From assembly GCF_009017415.1 (NCBI RefSeq), contig NC_092403.1:2356001-2420000 (forward strand): a stretch of 64,000 nucleotides of DNA, read 5' to 3'. The translations under genes were made by a program, and so were the position numbers. Below the pieces are notes generated by a model. The model did not search any database. It had not been told where the DNA came from and saw nothing but the letters and a program-made list of their open reading frames with translations. Origin of the DNA: Aspergillus flavus. Its lineage: Eukaryota > Ascomycota > Eurotiomycetes > Eurotiales > Aspergillaceae. The stretch's first letter is position 1, and each line of letters opens with the position of its first letter. This document shows positions 1 to 12,800 of the stretch, in pieces.

Positions 1-2190
1 AGGTTACACCCGCCAAGGCCACCAATCGGAACATTGACGCGGCCTATCAATCTAATCAGATAATTTTATCAGATAAGCTAATACCAATGGAGCATCGACC
101 TCCGAATCCCTGAAACAAATGTCTCTCGCCGAGACTCTAGACTGCTCTAGTAAAAACATTCGACCCCAGTTATCCGCCGAACTTCATTCCGGTTTTTATT
201 CCCTCATCGAGTCAATGATTGGCGAGCGGGACGTTCCGACCAGACTTGCACCTCTCCGCATCCTGTTTTGGTTCGGTGTGGTGGGTATTGGGAGAAGAAT
301 TTATCTGATCCGTGATTTAGTGGGATGCTTTGTTGTGGACCGGGTTTTTGTTGTTGGGTGACTTTTGTGACTGGGGTTGTTGCCTATTGTGGTGGGTTAG
401 TTTGATCTGATAAAATCACTCACCTGCTTATTAGGTAAAGAGTCTTTGGTGCCGAAGGAAACGTGGTAGTGGATATTAATACTGAGCCCTAAGATTAGAA
501 AATACTGTCGATATGAGACTAGCGATGTTGTTGCGGCCGGAATTCAAATTACCATTAATACGGGGTATGCTCAAATGGATACCTGAGCTTACCTTACATA
601 CAGTACAGTAAAATACACTTTCACATCGTTTTGTTACTTCGGCCCACTTTCGCAAAACCAGGCTCATGCATGTGTGGCAGGCTGGCAGCTTCTTAACCTG
701 AATACGCTCAAAGTTCGACATGAGAAGTCCAAGAATTACCAGTGGCTACTGCAAGCTTCGGTTACATTCTTGGCTCGCTTGTCTTGTGCTACAATTGGAG
801 GAATTTCAGTATCATGAAATTTTCACGCACACCCCTCGTCTATGTTACTGCTTCGCTTGGATAAGGCTACAACATTTTATATGCAGGGTTTGAGTTTTCA
901 GTGTGACACTAAACTGGATAAAATGGGTCATCATGCACGGTCCCTATGTTGAATGCCATGTGCAGATTACTGGTGATGGGATGGAGCGCGACATGGACTT
1001 GCTTGGTGGGATGACTGGAGATATTTTCACATTGGTCTCTCAAAAGGAAGTACATTGCATACCCAACGGCATCAGTCGGAACAAAAACAGTAGAATTTGT
1101 AACGTAATTCTAGCTTGTGTCTTTACGTTAAGACGAAAATGTAGAATAACAACCTTGTAACCTTTCAGGCTTCTCAGTCTCATACTTGTGAGGGGTAATT
1201 CATGCAGGATGTGAATATATGCGTGATCGGCTACAATTTTATTGGCATGTCGGGACCTGCCGCTGATAAGATATATTGAGGTGGGATCCATGATCCTATT
1301 GTAGGCTAGTATGCATCAGGGCTGCATATACGAATGACTGGGCACATGTTCAAGCATCCATGGCATTATTTCCTACTATGTAAACCTCAGGTCCTTGCAG
1401 CAAGCGACGCAGCAGTGTGTTGGTCCTGAGAAAAAACAAAAAAAAAACCTACTCTTCTAATTGTTGAATTCAATATTTGTTTCATCACGGCGAACAGCGT
1501 CGCAAAAGCTGGGCCCATCGTTGCTAACCTTGGGTCTATAGCCCGAATTGGGACTTCGACCGAAGGGTAATCTAATCAGATCCCGACTGCCGCCAGAATA
1601 TCTAATCTGATCTAGTTTCTTAGCGTACCAGTATCCAGACGGTCCTAACCCTAGTCGGCTTCAAAGTCTTTTAGCTTCAATATCAGCATTCGGTGAAATT
1701 CTATGCTCCACTTTTCCGTTACTAGGGCCATAGTATTCTCCGATATACACCTTACACAGCGTAATACATAAGTTACGTCCGTGATACCGCATAATGTGCC
1801 AAGAATAATTGTATTTGCTTTTCATTCACAACCTGCACCTCGTGTCTGGAATCTGCTACCCTGGGTCCATAGGTCGCTTCGGTTCCGATAATATCATCGC
1901 AACCAGAACCAAACCACTCATAGGTGGGTCCGTCGTTTCGAGTCGAACCACCTTCTCATGGAGATATCCACAGCATCCCAACGCCGACGAAAAGCGCAAC
2001 CAAAGGCACATGAATCCGATCTCGGATATTCCACACTCCTGCAGAAAATGAACCGTTGCAACGAACTTCTTGACTTAATCCTAGTTCACGAAAGTCACAC
2101 ACGAACTACTACTTACTAGTTTTGACAAGCGTTCGATCAATCAAAGTAAGAAAGTGACATCAGGATCTCGTATCTGATTAGCTGTTCAAG
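1..2190. other. gene-poor left flank
   Basis: No reading frame here has recognisable protein character; all are under 90 codons and overlap one another. The stretch holds four exact ATCWGATAA motifs in its first 413 bases (separate entry), a related pair of TAATC(A/T)GAT motifs at about 1570-1612, and an A-rich run near 1431-1448. The last roughly 100 bases should be the promoter and leader of the hydrolase that starts at 2191. Confidence 0.6.
55..413. promoter_or_regulatory. cluster of four ATCWGATAA motifs
   Basis: Exact matches to ATCWGATAA lie at 55-63 (+), 68-76 (+), 301-309 (-) and 405-413 (+). This is an extended HGATAR site; the 9-mer is the form I recall for the fungal iron regulator SreA, while AreA-type GATA factors need only the HGATAR core. 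The first two are 13 bp apart. The only other exact copies I found in the window are three upstream of the Zn2Cys6 gene at 47591. The target gene is unknown: it may lie left of the window, or be the hydrolase 1.8 kb to the right. The copies could also belong to a dispersed repeat rather than a promoter. Confidence 0.4.
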
Positions 2191-3312
2191 ATGTACTCCA
2201 AATTCTGGCCAAAAGGCGGTCTTCCCGGTATCCTGCATCATTATGTGAGTGTCCCTTGACCAAATACACATAATGAATTTAGCTGACTTGACGATGAATG
2301 CTAGACCGAAACGCTCGTCACATTCGAATACACAACCTCCACAGTCAGAAAGCCACACAGTCTCCTCTTCGTCGGCGGTCTAGGCGATGGCCTCGCAACA
2401 ACATCCTACATGGCGGATCTCGCACACGCCCTCCAACCGACAGAATGGTCCCTCTTCACCCTGAACCTCACATCCTCGTACCAATCATGGGGCCTCGGCC
2501 ATCTAGACCGCGACACGAACGAAATCGCCCAATGCTTAAACTACATTAAAGAATACAAGACCGAGAAATTCGGCAACGGGAAGATCGTCCTCATGGGCCA
2601 TTCGACGGGTAGCCAGTGCGTTGTGCACTACCTTTCCCGGCCTAACCCGCACACCACTACTCCCTCGTTCGACCCAACGCTGGAGCATATTAAGCGCATG
2701 GTCCTTGACGGCGCGATTATGCAGGCTCCTGTCTCGGATCGGGAGGCGATCAAGTGGGTTCTTAAATGGGGTATTGGGGGCAAGTCGCCCAGCGAAGTCC
2801 GGGAAATTTACGATAAGGTTGTGGCTCTGGCCAGAGAAGGTGTCGCCAAAGATAAGGATAGCGGGTTTGACACCTTGCTGCCGATTAACTTGACCGGGAC
2901 TATGGGGTATCCGCCCAATACACCCATCAGCTGTCGGAGACTTTTGAGTCTTGTTAGTCCCGATAGTCCCGATTCTCCTGGGGAGGATGATATGTTTAGT
3001 TCGGATTTGAGTGAGGAGCAGCTTGCGAAGACCTTTGGGAAGATCAAGCAGGGAGGTTTGCTGAAGCATAAGCTTATGGTTTTGTTTTCGGGGGCGGATC
3101 AGTCGGTTCCCGATTGGGTTGATAAGGAGCAGTTGTTGGAGAAGTGGAGGAAGGTGACGGATCGCGATGGGGAGGTTCCCATCTGGGATCAAGAGCATAG
3201 TGCTGTTATTCCGAATGCTTCTCATGCTTTGAGTAATGATGATCAGGCAGAGCCGAGGAAGTTCCTGGTCGAGAAGGTTATGGGGTATTTGCGTGGTGCT
3301 GAGAAGGCGTGA
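2191..3312 (+). CDS. DUF1749 alpha/beta hydrolase (SidJ-like)
   Basis: Two exons, 2191-2244 and 2305-3312, joined over a 60-nt intron (GTGAGT donor, GCTGAC branch point, CTAG acceptor), give 353 residues. The short first exon begins MYSKFWPKGG, and the join continues in frame into LLFVGGLGDG, so this start is preferred over the in-frame Met at 2410. The nucleophile elbow is GHSTGS (Ser about 118). The C-terminus has a PNASHAL stretch that can supply the catalytic His. These are hallmarks of the DUF1749/UPF0613 family. In Aspergillus fumigatus the family member SidJ hydrolyses fusarinine-type siderophores; family membership does not prove that substrate here. No signal peptide, so probably cytosolic. 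No siderophore synthesis gene is visible nearby. Confidence 0.85.
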
Positions 3313-5658
3313 AGGATATCGCTATGCAAATAACTACTAGAATGTATATATGTGAAACCATCTTAAGCAAAGAATGGATAATGATATGTTACTTTAAGAT
3401 CCCCTGTACTGTTCAGCCACAGCGCTATAGAAGCCCTATCCAGACTTTGATACCAGCTTTTAAGGAAAAGAAGAGCGGTCTTCACACGTTTTAGGGGGTC
3501 TTCGTCCTTGGTTGGTGTTCCACTCACCTACGTCTGATATGATGCTCTTGTGTCTCGCTATAAGCTGCTATAAACCCACCTCTGTCATCACCGCTTTCTT
3601 TCACTAAGATAGCAGCAGTTTGCCAACGGAATCTAACACCAGTGGGGTCGATGATCTTAACAGAGAACAATGGAAATGGAGCTAATGGCCTTGGTGACGC
3701 CAGTGGCGCCGATGCCCTTGACCATGTCAACACAGACTTGCAAAACACCTCACACAAGGATCCCATAGCCGTGATTGAGGTATTATGCAGACTCCCTGAC
3801 GAATGCCATACCCTGAAACCTCCTCGAGGTTCGTTGAACAAGGCACTATTGCGAAGAGCCGGCCTCCTGCGTCAAGGATCAATATTGGTACTCATGTATA
3901 TCCTTGGCACCAAGTGCTGAAAGCATTGACATGTACTCGGTTTGCCTGCATACTCCGTCAACCTGGGCGGCATTATATCACAGAGCCGGGCCATCTCGGT
4001 CGGCTGGAATCGCAGGGTTGGATGCCCATCAACGAGGCTCTGTTGCATAGGATCCTGCGCCTTTCTATTCTGCAGCAGACATCATCGCCGATAAACTTCG
4101 ATAGTAAGACGTAGCTCATATCATAATTGGAGTCTCTGTCACTTTACTTCGGTATCGCTTCTAATACTGTTCCACCATTTCAGCCCGTTGCGGCCGACAG
4201 CTGTGGCCCATCAGCGGAGCCATCTGCCCGTACTAAAGAACGCTGGACTCTGGAATGTTCCAAGGCAACCGGGTGGATGATACCGCGCTTCTAGAATCAG
4301 CCATGCAGTCATTCATGTCGGGCTGGTCGCCACAGAGGCTTTTACAGGTGTCAATTGAGAGTTTATACATCAGCTGTAGATTCCAAACATCGTACTTTCG
4401 CGCTGTGGAGAGGACCGGGCCGACCGCATTTGTCTATATTAGACTCCGGGAGGGACACTCGGTCGAAGCCGATCTCAGGCTACCAGCTTTCAGATAACTG
4501 CAGGGTAACTTTCGAGTGGTGCAGGTGGTGGTACATAAGGGCCGTGTCTCATCACACTACTGCTGTCAGCATCTCCAGGACACCCAAGCTGAGGCGGAAC
4601 TACCTTAAAACGCCGCCATTTGTGTTGATAGTATCCATTCCAAGACTTCTTGTGAAATCAACGTTGCATAATTTCCAAATGGTCGCTAATCTAATCTCGG
4701 AGAGAGCTTGGGGTGGATACACGCGGGAACTACAGATACAGAGTTAAGCCCCAAACGCGTACGGAGTACCGCACTCGAGCATGGAGGCTGCAGTATTTTC
4801 CGAATCACCTGACACAAGCCCAATAACATGTAAAAAAAAAAAAATTACCATACAGATGGAATGATAGTAGTTAGTTCAATTATCTGAATTGATAGTGGCT
4901 AGTGACTAGTCCATAAAATATCGTTGACGAAGCATAAACGTTACCGATTGTATCCTATACATGTTAAATATGGAAAGAAAGTATATATATATATATCCAC
5001 GCCATGCTACATCAACGCTGACAGTTTAGGATCCAAGTTAATTTGGATGGATGCAATCTGAATAGATTGTTCAGTTTAGAATAAAACCTAGAAGGTCATT
5101 CAGACCTTACAAGGATATATAGCACTTGAAACATATCTTTTCTTCTTCTTATACTCCACTCCATATATTCTACGAGGGGCCATTTTGACGGGAACTTTTG
5201 GGCGCTGCAAGAGGTACAAGACTTGCGCCATCGGCCATCGTGGTCACCGGGGGTATGCGGAAAGACTATAAATCCGAGAACCAGACTTATCTATCACGTG
5301 GGTTGACAGAAATTTCACGGCAGGTGGCAAAATCTCAACACAAAAAGATTCGTACCCAACCCTCATATGGATATGAACCCGATGGTATCAAACAATCATT
5401 TAGCTTCTAATTTGTTGTCGCTAATCTGTTAAAACGAGAGAAATAACCGAATATATTATTATACTGAGAGTTGTTCCAGAAGGTAAACTCTGCCTTGTAA
5501 CTACTGCTCAATCTTCCTGCATCACACAATCTGTTGCCTTGACCCGATTACGGCTGCGGATCATTATCATAGCATACCCCATACTCGCTTAACATCAATA
5601 AAACTAGACAGTTATCAATCTCCAGCCAACTTAGATATCCTCGTACATGGCACACATC
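3313..5658. other. intergenic, no supported gene
   Basis: Short overlapping open frames at 3524-4114 and 4255-4747 have no motif, signal peptide or splice pattern that I recognise. A 13-A run lies near 4832-4844 and a TA microsatellite at about 4982-4996, within an AT-rich belt at 4820-5180. The last 200 or so bases should hold the 3' UTR of the NRPS, which is read leftward and ends at 5659. Confidence 0.55.
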
Positions 5659-8600
5659 CTAAGGCTCTATACGCGTGAAATCAAGGTCGCAATGCCCATT
5701 TATCAAGGCACTTACGCGTCCAGTCATCGCAGGTTCGAAAATCTCTCCATGCGAGCATTCCACTCGCTGAACCTCAATGTGTGGACACTGATTCCGCCAC
5801 CAATCTACAATACCTGACTCAACGGCCTCCGGAGTGGCTAGGTAGAGTGAACGGCCGAGGTATTTGTCCGGGCATACGGAATTCTCCCATATATGGGCAT
5901 GTTTATCAAAGTGTTCCTCAATCATGCTTGTTTGGCCGGGCCCAAAGAGGCGAACGGCATCATCAGCAGCTGTTTGTCTCTCTTCCTCGTCCTTGAAAAA
6001 CGGCTGGTCTGGGTCATAACAACGCGTGTCAACAATGACTGTAGAGAAAGGTGATCCCTTTCCAGTCATCTCTAATAATCGAGCCATTTCCAGTACCAAC
6101 AAGCCGCCAAAAGAGTACCCGACCAAAACGACGGGTCGGTCCTGTTCGAGGTGGACGTGAAGCGCTTCCAAGTAATGTGCGGCCCAGTCGCGCAGGGACG
6201 CAGGGCCGTCCGGTTTTCCAAAGAAAGGATCAGAGACTTGCACAATATCGTACTGTTCGCTTAGAGCCGGCACCACATGGTCAAACACGCTAGACTGACC
6301 AAAGAAGGGATGGATCAAAACCATCGTCGCCCGACTGGTGCTGCGTGTGGTTAACTGCATGTAAGCAGGGAGCTTTTGCGGTTGCACGTCACAGAGGATT
6401 CTGAATGCCTGAGATCGAATGGTCGAAAAGGAACCCAAATCTGTCAAATTGAGCTGGAAGTTGTTACGCCGTAGTAGCGCGAGTAGGCTGATAGCGCGCA
6501 CGGAATCTCCCCCTAAGTGAGAGAAAGGTGTCTCCAGGCTAATGACCTCCTGGTCGATTCCTAATATAGTACCCCAATACGAGGCGAGCGTTGCTTCCAG
6601 AGTACCTGGGGAAGGGCGAAGATCAGCCGGTGGTATCCGGCTGGTGCAGGAGGACAGTAGATCTCCATTATCGACAAGCTGTTGCGCTAGAGCATGGATT
6701 CCCTTTCGATCCAGCTTATCAGAGGCTGTACGAGGAAGTGGTTTGTCGAGCAGTCGAAGGTGCGCAGGAACCATGTAGGATGGGACATTTTGTGCAATAT
6801 GTTGCTGGATGGTGACAGGGGTAATGTGTGTTTGGTGAGATTTTGCCACCTCGATGAATGCAAGCAAGGTTTCCTTATCTTCCAGGGCCAGCTTGACGAC
6901 GGCACACGACTGGACACCGTTGAGCTGCCTGGCTGCGGACTCAATTTCGCCCAAGTCAATACGCAGGCCTCTCAGTTTGACCTGAGAATCCATCCGCCCA
7001 ACCCACTCAATCATCCCATCTCCGTGGACCTTGGCAATATCGCGAGACCTGTACATCGTCTGCCCGGCCCAGAAGGGGTCTGGGACAAATGGGCTTTCAG
7101 AAGGATCGCCGCCACCCCGGTATCCCATAGTCACCTGTGGTCCACTGATGCATAATTCACCTGGTACTCCAATAGGGACACGGTTAGATGTACCTGGCTG
7201 TAGGATGTAGACGCGACAGCCACGCAGAGGAAATCCGATCGTTGTAATCTGGGAATGGGGAACAGGTTGGTAGTAAGTGGGTCCTCGAAACATACATCCA
7301 GTCACAACAACGGTCGTTTCAGTTGGACCGTACTGTATCCAGAATACCATCTCCGTTGGTGCTTTATCCAGGATGTCTCTCTTTACGGCCTCACCTCCCA
7401 CTATCACGTCACGCAAGTGCGCTAAAAGGAACCCGTCGGACAATGCACTGGAAAGCATCATATCTGCCACCGTAGGTGTTGTCATAAGTTGATTCACCGC
7501 GAAGGCATCCACCCACCCAGCAAGATCACTCCAGAGGGACTGTTGTCGGGCGAGTAAGACGCGCCCCCCTACGGCAAGTACGGGGAAGATATCGCTGACT
7601 GACATATCGAATGCATATGAAGCGATCTGAAGTCTATTCGCGGTCCAGGACATGTATGTCTCATTTGTTGCGGATCTCATAAAGGATACCAAATTTGCGT
7701 GATTGACCATCACGCCTTTAGGCACGCCCGTGGAGCCAGAAGTGTAGATAATATAGGCTAGAGAGGATAAATTGGGCTTTTCTCCGGATCGTGGAGTGCT
7801 TCCCCAACCGTCCACTGCGTCAGAAAGTTCGTCCACGGTCGAGATGGTGGCGCCTGAAGAGTGCCCAATGGCACGCAGCTTGTCAAATCCGTTCTGGCCA
7901 TCCCAAAGGATAAGCTTGGCCTGGGCCGATTGACATATCATTCTTAATCGTTGCTCTGAATGGGAAATATCAAGTGGAATATAAGCAGCCCCAGCTTTTA
8001 GAACCGCCAGCATAGTCACTATCATGTCAAGTCCCTTGTCGAAAGAAATTGGAACCAAGGGTTGTTCATGACTTACTGATTTCGAAAGGTGATCGAAAAA
8101 TGCGCGGATCACGATTGATAGCTTGGTGCTCTCCCTGTCGAGCTCTCCGTACGTCATGAACTGGGAGAGTTCATACTGCACAGCTATCTTGCAAGGGCTC
8201 TCCATAGCCTGTCGCGATATGAGATCATGAGCGCACAGAGACTCGCTATCAGTACCCAGCGGTAGCTCTGGGGTTTGGTCTTTCGCACAGCTGAGCTTTG
8301 TTAGCGCTGCCTCTTCAGCGTCACCAACCGTTAACCTGGCAACGGGCTGAGAGGAACTGTCAGCTATGGAACTCAGAACCTGTGATATGTGCTCGAGGAA
8401 CCACTCAATGTCCTCTGTAATTAGAACTGTTGGATCAAACATGCACTGGAGGCTCATGTGACCCGTGACTGGATGGCATGAGGCTTGTAGCACGACAGGA
8501 AATTCAAACCGACCAAGATGCCCTCCTTGGACCTTGAAATTATGGGAAGCTTCTTCCCGAGAGTCCGTTTCGAAATCGAACGCCTGCTGATAAACAAAAA

Positions 8601-9807
8601 GCACCTGAAACGGCAGAAGATCTGGGGCATCTGACTGCCGCCGGATACTGGGCAATCCCAGCTGGTGGTAGGGCACCGTCTCCAAGTAGGAATTCAGCGA
8701 CTGTTTGACCAACTGGTCAAAAGATAATCTGTGCTGACTACTTCTCGATCCCTGCCTCTGTTGCATACGTATCCTGATGGGGTGTGTTGAGATACAAGGT
8801 CCGGCTACGAACCCAGCAGCGCCATCAGTAATAGACCGTCCACTAGACACCTCTCCAAGAACGATGTCTTCAACACCACTATGCTCTGCTACGACTAGAG
8901 CCACTGCAGCCCTAGAGATCGCGGCAGGGGTGACTCCTCTTGCTCCAGCTAAATTGTGCATGTTCCCCTTCCATATCAAGGACCGGCTCGAGAACTCGTC
9001 TATTTCTGTTATTCGACCACTCTCCAATCCTCTCGCAACCGGCCAGCACGCGGCAGGCGCCCCGTTTAGATAACTTTTCCAAAATGAGGTTGCACTCTCT
9101 TTTGGCATTGCTTGCAGCTGAGAAACAAATATGCTAAATGGGATTCTGTTCATAGATGTTTGAGGAGCTCTCAGGGGAACGTAGTCTTTCGCGAGCCGAG
9201 CTTTATGATACTCCCGGGAGAGTTCGTGAATAATCCATCGGAAATATGCCTCGTCATATAGAGCGTGGTGTATGGTGAGTTCAAGTTGTGTTGAGCCAAC
9301 CCCCCTTGCCTTGCACACGGTCGGTACATCTGTCAATATCAACGAGACTGGTATATGGCCAAAACCTAAAGCAGAGCGGTCGACTCCGCTATTCCGGCCC
9401 TCAATACACAAAAGCCGCTGAACCTCACGGGAGTTAATGTTGAAGATGCATTGCCAAAACGTGCTGGAGGTAATGCATGCTGAAGAGAGATCCTCAGCAA
9501 CCGGTATGAATGCAGTGCGGAGTGTCTCTTCGCGCTCAACCACTTTCTGCCATGCGAGCCGCATTGCTTTTGTATCAAGCTGCGACTGCAGTCCTAGCCG
9601 CACGACACTCAGATAGCCGGAGTCTCCTGGTACAGCTAGAGAGTTGGAGAGGACCCCCTCCTGAAACGGAGTGCAAGGCATCAAGTGGCCCACTTCACTT
9701 GACTGAACACCCCAGTCGCGCAGAGTATTATGATACTTCACCTTGTCTAACGCAGAGTGTTGCGTTTTCCCATCAGTGGAAGTGTTGGCTTCTGTGTTAC
9801 TATCCGA
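5659..9807 (-). other. NRPS module 6 and release: C6-A6-T6-TE
   Basis: About residues 6426-7807. C6 has HHALYDEA. The A6 pocket by hand is D-M-S-M-I-G-Q-V-V-K. The A7 motif reads YRSRD in place of YR(T/S)GD; the ATP-ribose-binding Asp is kept, but Gly is changed to Arg. T6 (LGGDS then VRAISLLALLR) is far more like the pre-epimerase T2 than like T4 or T5. The terminal domain is a type I thioesterase with GYSFGG, a following VDTR Asp and a CSHGE His. Release by TE rather than the terminal CT domain common in fungal cyclic-peptide synthetases allows hydrolysis, lactonisation or lactamisation. Confidence 0.88.
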
Positions 9808-12800
9808 TTGTTTTGATAGTAACCGGTCGGCTAACCTCACAGGCGTCGGGCAGTCGAATAGGTCCCTAACAGTCGCCGTACAATCTAGGCGTTTCGAAAC
9901 TCGTGAGGCCAGGCGGGGAGCCAACAGAGAATGACCCCCGAGGCTAAAGAAGCTGCTTTCTCTGTCAACCGATTGCAAGCCTAATACCTCAGCAAAAACA
10001 TCGCAAAGGATTCGCTCCATTTCACTGCCGTATTCCACCGTTACCCTGCCCGCACTCGACTCGGATTCCGTAGCCACTGGTTCTTGTTTTATGATTCTCT
10101 GGCGAAGGGCCTGGCGGTCGACCTTGCCACGATCTGTCAGTGGGAGCTGATCGAGGATTGTAATCGTGCGTGGAATCATGTAGGCTGGAAGCTGCGCGCG
10201 CAACGACTCTTTGAGCTCAAATATGCACTGTTGGTCTTGTTGGCCTTGAACTGGATGGTTGGTGAAGGAGTCGACATCCCGACACTGATGATCGACGGGG
10301 AAGTCGAACAATACCCGCTGTCGTCTAGAATTTGGCCCCATTCGATGGAAGATTGCATCAAATGCCCCGCGCTGTGAGCTTTGGCGAGCCCAGCTAATCT
10401 CTACTTGGAATCCTGCCTGGTTCGCTATGGCGACCAGATCTCCTGGCAACAAGGCCGAGCTTTGTGCTGCTCGATTACGGTGACGGACCTGCCAGTGGCT
10501 CTTAGTGTCCATGGAGCGAGGCTCAACCCCTTCTTTGAGGGCATCCACTATATACCTTTCAAGGATCGTCCTGCGATTTGGTATATTCTCCACTGCTATT
10601 ATGGTGTTGTCGTGCGAACTTCTCAGGTGCTCTAACAAGCTTCGAGAATTGAGAGACCGCGCTGTATAATCGATCCAGTCGGCCTTTTTAACCTGGCAGG
10701 CGATGCGTGTCGCTGCTGTAGCATGTTTAAGGTGAACGACGGCAGAGAAGCGGTAGCAGCTGAGTTCGTTTGTGGCATTCATTAGCTTTGGGAGAATCTC
10801 AACATGCGCTACCTGATCCGGGAATTGATTGGTCAAGGAGGTGAAGAATGCAGGATCCACAAGCAACTCGGTCTCGGCTGCTTTGGATTCCTCTATACAT
10901 TTCCGGATCTGATCCTGTGTGGCTCTCGCGCCGGCGTTGTGCAAGGCCTTCGAGACCAGGAACTCGTCATACAGAGGGTAAGACCGGATATCACCGAAGA
11001 ACAATGACTTCACGCCCTGCAACCGAACAAGCTTCTGGACAATCTCAGAGAGATAACCTGCGCTTGGAAAGTACTGCGCGACGGAATTGATGATGACCAG
11101 GTCGGGGATGAACCCAGGGATGAAATCCTCGACACGGTCAGCCACGCCTGGATGGACCTTCACTCTCCCTGCCAATCTTTGGTCGGCGTTGGCCACCTGC
11201 TCCACCATATGAGCGAGCTTTGGTACTAGCTCAATGCCAACGTACTCTTCCAGCCCTTTAGTAATGTTGAAGAGGATCATTCCAGAACCCGTGCCTATCT
11301 CCAAGACCTTTCCGGGGTCTTGCCCGTTCAACAAGGTTTGAAGAGTGTCATCCAGCCACTCATCCATTTCTGTAAGGTCAATATTGCATCCATCGTACAT
11401 AGAGAGCCATCCAACAAAATCTCGCCCGAGTCTATTGGGTTGATGTGTGAAGCTGTCATACGCCTCCGTATCAAATACATTCTTCCATGCATCCACCCGC
11501 TCCGTCTCCGCTACATCATCGTGAATTGGATGCAATGTTACAAATGCTGCTAGGTCAGCCTCTGCTCCTACACCGTTCATAACGACAGCAGCACTGCGTA
11601 CTGCGCTGTGGGAGAGGATGTTGTGTTCAATCTCCCCAATTTCTACTCGATTGCCGCGGATTTTGACCTGGTCGTCTCGACGGCCAAAGTATTCCAATTG
11701 CCCATCAATTGGTCTCCATCGAGCATAATCGCCGGTCCGATATGCCCGGACTGTATCTTGACCGATGACCACGTGTACAAAGCGGCCCTCATTCTTCTCG
11801 GGGTCCGTATATCCTCTTGCTAGCCCATCTCCAGTGACAACAAGCTCCCCAACCACGCCTTTGGGGACGACATTGAGTGAATCATCCATAACATATGCAC
11901 CAGAGTTGCCTATCGGCTTCCCAATAGGCACGCCATTTACGCATGACTCCTCATCCGGAATTGGGTAGATGGTACTTGCCCCTGTGTTCTCAGTGGGCCC
12001 GTACCCGTTTAAGATGATGCCCTGCGTCAGTTGCTTTGCCTGGAAGACATCCTCAGGATCGAGACGATCTCCGCCTAGAATCAATAAATCCAAGTTTTTC
12101 ACAATGGAAGGGCTGTCATGCAGACACTGCTTGAATAATGCAGGGGTGAACATGGCAGCTCGCACGTGGTGGCGGGCATATACATCGCTCAGGGCCTTAT
12201 AGTCTAGTACTGTCATTGCATCAACGCAAACCACCACACCACCGCTAAGAAGAGGCATAAAGACTTCCCAGGTAGACACATCAAAGGACAGACTGGCCAT
12301 ATGAGCTAGAGGCTTGCCTGCGGCTTTGGCGAAGTTGAAGTCTTTAGCTAGTCGTACAATTGCGCGGTGCTCGATCATGACTCCCTTGGGCCTCCCGGTC
12401 GATCCCGAAGTAAAGAGGACACATGCTAAACTAGTAGCGGATATTGAAGATTCACTTTCAAACTTCTGATTGTCTGATGGTTTATGTCGCTGATCATCGA
12501 GGAGGTTGGAGAGAGCAACGAAATCAACGTGAGCCAAACTGACGTCTGGAACAGCAACCTGAGCTCCATCCACCACAATAACAGTTATTCTTTCACTTAT
12601 ACACGACAGGACACTGCAAATCCGAGTTTGCGGAGTGGAAGCATCTAGTGGTAGGTACGCAAGATCTGCCTTCATGATTCCTAGAAAGACGGTGATTGCT
12701 TCGGCAGATCGAGCTGCGAGCACCCCGACGATCGTCTCCCGGTCGAGATGGAGGCTACGTAGCCACCGTTCGATATTATCCGACTGGCGGTCGAGTTCCC

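Noticed and set aside
2536..3225. A 229-codon open frame on the minus strand
   Set aside because: It is antisense to the DUF1749 hydrolase, has no start context or domain, and arises from codon bias of the real gene.
3524..4747. Several 80-150-codon frames between the hydrolase and the NRPS
   Set aside because: They overlap on both strands, shift frame repeatedly and show no motif, signal peptide or splice pattern.
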